A stretch of 11,811 bases of DNA from Candidatus Segetimicrobium genomatis. Lineage in GTDB: Bacteria; Sysuimicrobiota; Sysuimicrobiia; Sysuimicrobiales; Segetimicrobiaceae. The stretch is from the NCBI GenBank assembly GCA_005883865.1, contig VBAO01000173.1, positions 1-11,811 on the forward strand, written 5' to 3'. The notes under the pieces were generated by a model. That model was not told the DNA's origin. It searched no databases and worked only from the letters and a program-made list of their open reading frames with translations. Below are positions 5,683 through 11,811 of this stretch, in pieces. The translations under genes were made by a program, and so were the position numbers. The stretch's first letter is position 1; each line of letters opens with the position of its first letter.

Positions 5683-6513
5683 ATGAGAAAGCACCGGCTG
5701 CAGGACATGTCCTGGATGGAAGCGGAAGAGACGTTCAAGCGGGCAGACACCGCGATCGTGCCGGTCGGGACGCTGCATGCCCACGGCCCGATCCCGATTG
5801 GCATCGACGCCCGTTCGGTCGAAAAGCTGGCAGACGAAGTGGGCAGGAGGACGGGCTTGATGGTCCTGCCCGTGCTGGCGTACGGCGAGAACGACAAGAT
5901 GAAGCACTATCCTGGGACGATCACGATCGATCAGCATTTGATCGAGGCGGTGTACGCCGATATCTGCCGGAGCCTGCGCCGAAACGGCGTGAGGAAGGTC
6001 ATCTTTCTCAACGGTCATGGCGGCAACCACGACCCCTTGCTTCGGGCCGGCCGGACGGCGCGGGACCTCGGCATGCTGGTCGCCATCGTCGAATGGGGCA
6101 GCATCGAGAAGGCGCTCATGCCGCACCTGTTCACGGAAGGCAATTTCACCTCGGAGTTCGCCCTCGCCGAGCTGGCGCTCGCCATCGCCATCGACGGAGT
6201 GGAGATTGCGGACCTGAGAGGCGGGGGCTACAAGGGGGAGTGGGGATCCGCCCCGATCGTGAAAAAGGTGTTCGGCGAGAAGATCGTGCCGCTGGGCTTC
6301 AGCACCTTCGGGTACGCGGGCGCGCCGGTCACGATCCCCGTGGATGCGTGGGAGATCGATGACGAAAGCCCTCCCGGGGTCGACCGGGGCGCCTTGGAGA
6401 GACTCAAGCGGAGAGGCGAAGAGACGATCGAGCGCATGACCAAGCACATCTCGGCCTTCGCCGAAGACTTCCAGAAAATCGACGTGTCGAAGGTCCTGGC
6501 GATGCCCTCCTGA
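5683..6513 (+). CDS. Creatininase-family hydrolase
   Basis: A 276-residue cytoplasmic hydrolase of the creatininase / MftE superfamily, which cleaves cyclic or linear amide bonds using two metal ions. Recognisable blocks: VPVGTLHAHG (26-35), IGID (39-42), HYPGTITI (75-82), FLNGHGGNH (108-116) and TSEFALAEL (156-164). Relative to creatininase, H34, D42 and H112 match metal ligands, but the usual Glu of the G-S-x-E-Q-H-G motif is H32, the segment is one residue shorter before D42, and the last ligand of the GHYEN motif is Gly114, as in many GHGGN relatives. ATG 5683 is preferred because GAGGA lies five bases upstream, overlapping the previous stop. A GTG at 5671 that overlaps that stop is the alternative, giving 280 residues. 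The substrate is unknown; co-transcription with a binding protein suggests that it processes the imported ligand. Confidence 0.88.
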   Translation: MRKHRLQDMSWMEAEETFKRADTAIVPVGTLHAHGPIPIGIDARSVEKLADEVGRRTGLMVLPVLAYGENDKMKHYPGTITIDQHLIEAVYADICRSLRRNGVRKVIFLNGHGGNHDPLLRAGRTARDLGMLVAIVEWGSIEKALMPHLFTEGNFTSEFALAELALAIAIDGVEIADLRGGGYKGEWGSAPIVKKVFGEKIVPLGFSTFGYAGAPVTIPVDAWEIDDESPPGVDRGALERLKRRGEETIERMTKHISAFAEDFQKIDVSKVLAMPS

Positions 6514-6553
6514 AGGGCGTCGCTCGGCGCCCCGCGCACGCGGCCGCCGGGCG

Positions 6554-7549
6554 TCAGGGCGGGTCCGCGGGATCCCACCCACCATCTCGGTGCTCATCCA
6601 GGAACCGCACGCACCTGACCGCGCGCCCAGGCGCAAAGGGCTCCAGCGCTGCCGGGCGGCTGAGACAGTGCATCCTGGCAAACGGACACCGCGGGTACAG
6701 CCGGCAGGTCTCCGGCGGATCGATCGCCGAGGTGATCTCCCCCCGCAGCAGAATCCGCGGTTTCTGCTGCTCGGGCGTGTCCTTGGCCGCCGCGCTCAGG
6801 AGCGCGCGCGTATACGGGTGCGCCGGGCGGTGGAAGATGTCCTCCACCGGCCCCACCTCCACGATCTGACCGAGGTACATCACCGCGACCCGGTGCGCGA
6901 GCGCGCTGACCAGCATGAGGTCGTGCGAGATGAGCAGGTAGGCGACGCCCCTGCGCGCCTGGATCTCGGCGAGGAGCTGCGCGACTTGGGCCTGCACCGA
7001 GACGTCCAGCGACGCGGTGGGCTCGTCGAGGATCAGGAGGCTGGGCTCGGGGGCCAAGGCCCGGGCAATGGCCACCCGCTGCTGCTGGCCGCCGGAAAGC
7101 TGATGCGGATAGCGGCGGGCGGTCTCGGGGGGCAACCCGACCAACTCCAGCAGGTCGCGGACCCGGCCCCCGGCCTCCCGCCGCGAGGCGACACGGTTGA
7201 GCCAGATGGGTTCCGCGACCTGGGCTCCAACCGGTAGGCGCGGGTTGAGCGAATCCAGGGGATCCTGGTAGACCATCTGCATCCGGCGCCGCAGGGTCCG
7301 CAGCGTCGCTTCGGAGGCCCCGCTGACCGGGACTCCGTCCAGGACGATCCGGCCGCCGGTCGGCTCCTCCAGCCTCAGAATACAGCGCCCGGCCGTGGAC
7401 TTGCCGCTCCCCGACTCCCCCACGAGGCCCAGCGTCTCCCCGGACTCGATGGTCAGGTCGATGCCGCCGACGGCGTGCAGGGCATGCCGGCCGGACCAGA
7501 GGCCCGCGCGCACCGGGTAGTGCTTGACCAGCTTCTCGACCTGGAGCAC
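6554..7549 (-). CDS. Oligopeptide/dipeptide ABC transporter ATPase, DppF/OppF-like
   Basis: A 331-residue cytoplasmic ATPase that pairs with the upstream DppD-like ATPase to power uptake. Walker A GESGSGKST (44-52), Q-loop glutamine 95 (YQDPLDSLNP), signature LSGGQQQR (151-158), Walker B LLILDEP (171-177) and switch histidine 209 are all intact. The C-terminal oligopeptide domain carries C282, C288, C295 and C313, the four-cysteine arrangement known to hold a [4Fe-4S] cluster in Dpp-type ATPases. The start is GTG directly after the TAG of the upstream gene, with no spacer, so translation is probably coupled; the ribosome binding site (GGGGTGG) is weak. It is the last gene of the operon and converges on the creatininase gene across 40 bases without a convincing terminator. 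Confidence 0.96.
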   Translation of the reverse strand: MLQVEKLVKHYPVRAGLWSGRHALHAVGGIDLTIESGETLGLVGESGSGKSTAGRCILRLEEPTGGRIVLDGVPVSGASEATLRTLRRRMQMVYQDPLDSLNPRLPVGAQVAEPIWLNRVASRREAGGRVRDLLELVGLPPETARRYPHQLSGGQQQRVAIARALAPEPSLLILDEPTASLDVSVQAQVAQLLAEIQARRGVAYLLISHDLMLVSALAHRVAVMYLGQIVEVGPVEDIFHRPAHPYTRALLSAAAKDTPEQQKPRILLRGEITSAIDPPETCRLYPRCPFARMHCLSRPAALEPFAPGRAVRCVRFLDEHRDGGWDPADPP

Positions 7550-8536
7550 CTAGGCCACCCCGCGGCCCCAGAAGTGACACCGAACCATGCGGGCGGCGCC
7601 TGACGCCGCGGGATCCCCACCGTCAACGGTTTCGGGCGACGCGTCGCGTTCGGCGCAGAGGCCCTGGGCAAGCGGGCACCGCGGGTGAAAGGGGCATCCG
7701 GCAGGCATCTGATGCAGGTCGGGGATGCGCCCCGGAATGCCCGCCGGAAGAGCGCGGCTGCCGGCGCGCATTCGTGACGCCATCAACCCACGCGTGTACG
7801 GATGCAGCGGTCGTCGGAACAGGGCCGAGACCGGCGCCGCCTCGACGATCCGGCCCGCGTACATGACGCTCACAAAGTCGCACATCTCGGCGACGAGCCC
7901 GAGATCGTGGGTGATGAGCAACACGGTCAGCCCGAGCTCCTGCTGCAGCGACTTGAGCAGCTCGATGATCTGGAGCTGGACCGTGACGTCCAGCGCCGTC
8001 GTGGGTTCGTCCGCCAGAAGCACGGACGGGCGGCATGCGAGCGCAAGGGCGATCATCACGCGCTGGCACATCCCGCCGGACAGCTGATGCGGGTAGGCCC
8101 GCATCACGCGCTCCGGCCGCGGGAGTTGCGCCCTGGCCAGGAGCGCCTCCCCTTCCGCCCACGCGGCCCTGCCGCTGAGCCCGCGGTGCAGCCGTAGGAC
8201 GTGGGTGAGCTGGGCCGCGACCGGGAAGACGGGGTTGAGGGACGCGCGCGGCTGCTGGAAGATCATCGCGATGCGGGCGCCGCGGACCCGGTCCATCTCC
8301 CGCTCGGAGAGCGCCAGGAGATTCTGCCCACCGAGCAGCACCCGTCCGCCCCGGATCTCGCCCGGCGGCCGCAGGAGGCGCATGACCGCGAGCGCCGTCA
8401 CGGTCTTGCCGCAGCCACTCTCTCCGACCAACCCGGTGACCCTGCCGGTCGGTAGGGTGAGGTCCACGCCGTGGAGGGCCGTCACGGTTCCCCGCCCGGT
8501 GTGGAACGTCACCGTGAGGTCCTGCACCTCGAGCAC
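7550..8536 (-). CDS. Oligopeptide/dipeptide ABC transporter ATPase, DppD/OppD-like
   Basis: A 328-residue ATPase, the usual DppD length. Walker A GESGCGKT (38-45), Q94, signature LSGGMCQR (152-159), Walker B VLLADEP (172-178) and H210 are present. C281, C287, C294 and C320 give the [4Fe-4S] pattern near the C-terminus (CPFHPRCP). The reading frame is open upstream to 8833, but that part overlaps the permease gene and is arginine-rich nonsense. The GTG at 8534-8536, two bases after the permease stop, puts VLEVQDLTVTF at the N-terminus as expected. No strong ribosome binding site is seen, which fits coupling to the permease. Confidence 0.95.
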   Translation of the reverse strand: MLEVQDLTVTFHTGRGTVTALHGVDLTLPTGRVTGLVGESGCGKTVTALAVMRLLRPPGEIRGGRVLLGGQNLLALSEREMDRVRGARIAMIFQQPRASLNPVFPVAAQLTHVLRLHRGLSGRAAWAEGEALLARAQLPRPERVMRAYPHQLSGGMCQRVMIALALACRPSVLLADEPTTALDVTVQLQIIELLKSLQQELGLTVLLITHDLGLVAEMCDFVSVMYAGRIVEAAPVSALFRRPLHPYTRGLMASRMRAGSRALPAGIPGRIPDLHQMPAGCPFHPRCPLAQGLCAERDASPETVDGGDPAASGAARMVRCHFWGRGVA

Positions 8537-8538
8537 GG

Positions 8539-9426
8539 TCAGCGTCGCTGGGGATCCAGTAGGTCCTGGAGCCCGTCCCCGATGAGGTTGAACCCCATCA
8601 CGGCCAGGGCGATGCAGAGGCCGGGATAGAAGGACACCCACCAGGCCCCCACGGTGATGCGCGCGACACCGATCGCGACCATGACGCCCCACTCGGGCTC
8701 GGGGATCCGCACCCCCAGCCCGATGAAGGAGAGGCCCGCTGCCGTCAGGATCGCCCAGCCCGACTGCAGGCTCGACTGCACGAAGATCGGCGTCAGGCAG
8801 TTGGGCATCAAGTGCACGAGGAGGACGCGCCACGGCGGATTGCCGGCGCCGCGCGCGGCGGTGGCATACAGGGCGTGCTTGACGACGAGCAGCCTGGCCC
8901 GCATGAGGCGCGCGTACACGGCCACATTGATCAGCGCAATGGCAAGGATCAGGTTCCGCAGGTTGGGCCCGAGCGCCGCGGCGATTCCCATCGCGAGAAT
9001 GAACGAGGGGAAGGCCTGGAGGACGTCCATGCTCCGCATGGCCACCTCGTCGATCCAGCCGCCCCAGAAGCCTGCGACCGCTCCGATCACGCAGCCGAGG
9101 ACCAGCGCGACGACGACCGCGCCCAGCGCGATCGCCAGGTCGATGCGGGCCCCCCAGAGCACGCGCGACCAGATATCCTCGCCGAACTCATCCGTGCCCA
9201 TGAGATGGCCGGCCCCCGGCGGGCGCAGGGCATCGGCGGGGTTGGTGGTCAGCGGATCATACGGTGCGATGGCCGGGGCCGCGAGCCCAACCAGCGCGAT
9301 GACCACGATCACGGCGGCGCCGGCGAGCGTGATCGGGTTCCGCTTCAGAAGGTCGATGGCATCGGCCGCCGCGGTCCACACGGGGAGCGTCGCCGGTGTC
9401 GCGACGGCCCCGCGCGGGGCGCTCAC
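8539..9426 (-). CDS. ABC transporter permease, DppC-like
   Basis: A 295-residue inner-membrane permease. The first helix is at about 33-55, followed by the family motif GTDEFGEDIWSR (77-88), then helices near 96-121, 139-152, 158-175, 213-236 and 265-283. The cytoplasmic coupling (EAA) loop is ATAARGAGNPPWR (188-200), which contacts the ATPases. The end GDGLQDLLDP is typical. The start is the GTG at 9424-9426, whose last two bases form part of the TGA of the preceding permease gene (a GTGA overlap of four bases), a common coupled arrangement. The longer open frame upstream, to 10053, lies inside the other permease and is rejected. Confidence 0.95.
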   Translation of the reverse strand: MSAPRGAVATPATLPVWTAAADAIDLLKRNPITLAGAAVIVVIALVGLAAPAIAPYDPLTTNPADALRPPGAGHLMGTDEFGEDIWSRVLWGARIDLAIALGAVVVALVLGCVIGAVAGFWGGWIDEVAMRSMDVLQAFPSFILAMGIAAALGPNLRNLILAIALINVAVYARLMRARLLVVKHALYATAARGAGNPPWRVLLVHLMPNCLTPIFVQSSLQSGWAILTAAGLSFIGLGVRIPEPEWGVMVAIGVARITVGAWWVSFYPGLCIALAVMGFNLIGDGLQDLLDPQRR

Positions 9427-10376
9427 GTCTGGACTCGCGGATCGAGCACGGCGTATAGGACGTCCACCAGGATGAAGATCGCAATGTAAATCAGGGTCGC
9501 ATACAGAATGAACCCCTGGACCGCCGGGTAGTCGTTGCCGCTGATCGCGTTGAACGCGTACCGCCCCAGGCCCGGCCAGGCGAACAGCGTCTCGACCAGG
9601 ACGGAGCCCCCGAGCAGGAACCCGTAGACGATCGCGAGCATGGTGAGGACGGGCAGCATCGCGTTTCGGAACGCGTACTTCCACACGATGCTCCGCCACG
9701 GGATGCCGAGCGCGCGCGTCGCCTGCACATGCGGGCTGGACAGCACGTCCAGCGTGCTTGTCCGGGTGATCCTCGCGAGCGGCGCCACGGCCGCGAAGGC
9801 GAGGACCGTGACCGGCAGCAGTAGATGCCCGGCGGCGTCCGCGAACGCCACGCCGTCTCGGCCCAGGAGGCTGTCGATGAGCAACAATCCGGTGATCACG
9901 CGCGGCGGCGTGATCCGGGGGCTCAGGCGCCCGATGGGCGCCGGCAGGAGGTGCCACCTGTAGAACATCAGATAGATCAGGACGAGGCTGAGCCAAAAGA
10001 TCGGCAGGGCCACCCCGACCACGGCGACGATCCTGACGAGGTGGTCGACCCACGAACCCCGCCGCACCGCCCCGCAGAGGCCGAGCGGCACACCGATCAC
10101 CGTGGCGATCACGATAGCGGCCGTGGTCAATTCCAGCGTGGCGGGAAAGAAGCGTTCCAGGTCCCGGGCGACCGGCTGACTGGTCGTGAACGATGTGCCG
10201 AGGTCGCCCCGGCCGATGCCCAGAATGTAGGTCGCGTACTGCTCCCAGAGCGGCCGATCGAGGCCGTAGTGGACCATCAGCGCGTGCCGCTGCGCGGGCG
10301 TCGACATGGGGCTGGCGATCTGGTCGATCGGGCTGCCGGGGAGCACGCGGGTGAGCACAAACGTGACCAGAGTCAC
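9423..10376 (-). CDS. ABC transporter permease, DppB-like, with abnormal 5' end
   Basis: The called frame gives 317 residues: GLDRPLWEQY (38-47), GDLGTSF (57-63), helices near 83-104, 113-138, 183-201, 240-262 and 285-310, coupling loop ATRALGIPWRSI (219-230), and LVETLFAWPGLG (260-271). This is a standard DppB from residue 2 onward. The GTG at 10374-10376 is used for lack of anything better: it has no ribosome binding site and cuts the first membrane helix in half. Upstream, the same frame reads LAVRRLALALPVLLG, the normal DppB beginning, back to the stop of the binding-protein gene at 10446. That stretch has no ATG, GTG or TTG in frame. A GTG overlapping that stop (10447-10449) is one frame off. 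The operon context is otherwise intact. Confidence 0.9.
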   Translation of the reverse strand: MTLVTFVLTRVLPGSPIDQIASPMSTPAQRHALMVHYGLDRPLWEQYATYILGIGRGDLGTSFTTSQPVARDLERFFPATLELTTAAIVIATVIGVPLGLCGAVRRGSWVDHLVRIVAVVGVALPIFWLSLVLIYLMFYRWHLLPAPIGRLSPRITPPRVITGLLLIDSLLGRDGVAFADAAGHLLLPVTVLAFAAVAPLARITRTSTLDVLSSPHVQATRALGIPWRSIVWKYAFRNAMLPVLTMLAIVYGFLLGGSVLVETLFAWPGLGRYAFNAISGNDYPAVQGFILYATLIYIAIFILVDVLYAVLDPRVQT

Positions 10377-10445
10377 CCCGAGCAGGACGGGCAGCGCGAG
10401 CGCCAGGCGGCGGACGGCGAGCTTAAGGGGACGCGTGAGGCGCCG

Positions 10446-11811
10446 TCACTCCTTGGTCATGAAGTAATAGCGGAACCGCACATCGGCCGGATAGTAGACC
10501 ACGCCGCCGATGTTCTTGCGCGTCGCGAGCACGAGGTCGGGCTGGTAGAGGAAGACCCAGGCCGCCTCGTCCACGGCAATCTGCTGGATGCGCCGGGAGG
10601 CGTCCGCGCGGGCCGAGAGATCCGTCGAGATCGTGAATCGACGAATCAGGTCATCGATCTCCGGGTTCGAGTAGTTGGTGTAATCACAGCACGCGCTCTG
10701 GAGCAGCCAGAACACGTGATAGAAGGGATCGTTGTTGATGGAGTTCCACCCGGGATGGTGGAAGAACACCAGATCGTGCTTCTGCAGCGCGGCGGTGAAC
10801 GCCGCGCCCTGCATCTCGTTGATCGTCACGTTGATCCCCGCCCGTGCCAGGGCGCTCTTGACCCAGATCGCGATCCCTTTTGACTCGGCCAGGTCGGCCC
10901 GGGAGGTGAAGGTCAGGCTGAGCCCGTTCGGGAATCCCGCCTCCGCGAGCAACGCCTTCGCCTTCGCGGGGTCGGTCTTGTACTTGAAGAACTCGTCCGT
11001 GTGGGTCGGCATGCCGCTCGGCACGGGGCTCGTCAACCGCCGTGCGAAGCCGACCATCACGCTCCGGACGATCGTATCGTAGGGCGCGGCGTAGGAAATC
11101 GCCTGCCGCAGCTTGACGTTGTTGAACGGCGGCACCTTCGCGTTCATCCCGAGGAACGAGACGATCCGGGTGGGGAAGCGATTCACCGAGACGCCCTGAT
11201 CTTTGAGGAGCCCTACCTCATCGAGCGGCGCCAGGTCGCGCGCGATGTCCACATCCCCCGACTTGAGGAGCGCGAGGCGCGTCGACGGATCGGGCACGAT
11301 GCGCAGGACCACCCGGGAGATCCTGGGAGGCCGGCCCCAGAAGTTGGGGTTGCGCGCAAAGACGAACTCGACCCCGGGCTGCCAGGACTCGAGGAGGTAC
11401 GGCCCCGTCTCGGTCCCCTTCGTGTTGGACTTGAGCCATTCGTGCGCCGACGGATCTGCTGCGGTCATGTGTGGCCGGACGACGTTCGGATTGAGGATCG
11501 AGTGCCCGTACTGCGACATGTTGCCGAGGAGCAACGGATTGGGATCGGCGACCGCGAACTCCACGGTCCGATCGTCCACGACCCGCACCGAGTCCTTCCC
11601 CATGACCTTCGCCATTTTGGTCAGCGCCGCTGTCGTCGCGCCCTGGTCGAACAGCCGGTCGTAGGTGAACTTCACGGCGTTCGCGTCGAGCGGATCCCCG
11701 TTGGAGAACTTGAGCCCCCGCCGCAGCGTGACCACGAGCTTCTTGCCGCCGTCCGTGAACCGGAACGACTCCGCCAGGTCGCCCGTGAACTCGTTCGGCG
11801 AGCCGATGATC
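10446..11811 (-). CDS. Peptide-type ABC transporter substrate-binding protein (SBP family 5), 5' end outside window
   Basis: At least 454 residues are visible; the frame runs off the right edge, so the signal peptide and first lobe are missing. The visible start is IIGSPNEFTGDLAESF, followed by the family block VVTLRRGLKFSNGDPLDANA and VKFTYDRLF. Later come LRQAISYAAPYDTIV and the C-terminal WVFLYQPDLVLATRKNIGGV. It ends FMTKE. This is the receptor of the Dpp-like operon and is the first gene, directly followed by the permease frames. It is clearly different in sequence from the other binding protein at 4043-5674, so the two probably bind different ligands. A cysteine pair occurs in SACCDY, unusual for a periplasmic receptor. 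Confidence 0.95.
   Translation of the reverse strand, partial: IIGSPNEFTGDLAESFRFTDGGKKLVVTLRRGLKFSNGDPLDANAVKFTYDRLFDQGATTAALTKMAKVMGKDSVRVVDDRTVEFAVADPNPLLLGNMSQYGHSILNPNVVRPHMTAADPSAHEWLKSNTKGTETGPYLLESWQPGVEFVFARNPNFWGRPPRISRVVLRIVPDPSTRLALLKSGDVDIARDLAPLDEVGLLKDQGVSVNRFPTRIVSFLGMNAKVPPFNNVKLRQAISYAAPYDTIVRSVMVGFARRLTSPVPSGMPTHTDEFFKYKTDPAKAKALLAEAGFPNGLSLTFTSRADLAESKGIAIWVKSALARAGINVTINEMQGAAFTAALQKHDLVFFHHPGWNSINNDPFYHVFWLLQSACCDYTNYSNPEIDDLIRRFTISTDLSARADASRRIQQIAVDEAAWVFLYQPDLVLATRKNIGGVVYYPADVRFRYYFMTKE

Noticed and set aside
6515..6532. GGGCG/CGCCC inverted repeat between the creatininase gene and the ATPase gene as a terminator
   Set aside because: Only five base pairs with an 8-base loop and no T-run; expected by chance in DNA this rich in GC.
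8537..8833. N-terminal extension of the DppD-like ATPase
   Set aside because: It lies inside the DppC-like permease gene and reads as arginine/proline-rich sequence. The ATPase domain begins normally at the GTG at 8534-8536.

Overview
The window is GC-rich bacterial DNA from an organism I cannot place to a phylum. Frequent GTG/TTG starts, tightly packed genes, a peptide-type ABC transporter operon and MlrC/creatininase-family hydrolases suit an uncultivated soil or sediment heterotroph, but this is inference. I see no mobile element, CRISPR array, tRNA or rRNA.

Left part (1-1522): a sparse regulatory region. On the minus strand at 137-241 is a 34-codon relic of a [2Fe-2S] oxidoreductase small subunit. 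It appears to join the start of that protein to its very end, and it keeps a strong ribosome binding site. On the plus strand at 469-557 is what I read as a cyclic-di-GMP-I (GEMM-I) riboswitch aptamer. Two competing hairpins follow it, one of which would cover the ribosome binding site of the next gene. That gene (612-1196) encodes a small exported protein of no family I can name. A doubtful small membrane-protein frame (1399-1497) follows.

Middle part (1523-6513): two divergent two-gene units. On the minus strand an M81/MlrC-family metallopeptidase is followed by a short-chain dehydrogenase (mlrC-like, then SDR). On the plus strand a family-5 peptide-type periplasmic binding protein is followed by a creatininase-family hydrolase, whose ribosome binding site overlaps the end of the binding-protein gene. 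Together they look like an uptake-and-hydrolysis module for a small amide or peptide-like compound; the substrate is unknown.

Right part (6554-11811, all minus strand): a complete Dpp/Opp-type ABC transporter operon in the order binding protein (its 5' end lies outside the window), permease B, permease C, ATPase D, ATPase F. Genes overlap or nearly touch. Permease B has no normal start codon where its first membrane helix should begin, and a single-base change would restore a coupled start. The operon converges on the creatininase gene and could energise uptake for either binding protein.

The most notable feature is the c-di-GMP riboswitch with its apparently complete P1 / anti-sequestor / sequestor switch ahead of an uncharacterised exported protein, together with a partial look-alike of the aptamer on the opposite strand ahead of the [2Fe-2S] relic.
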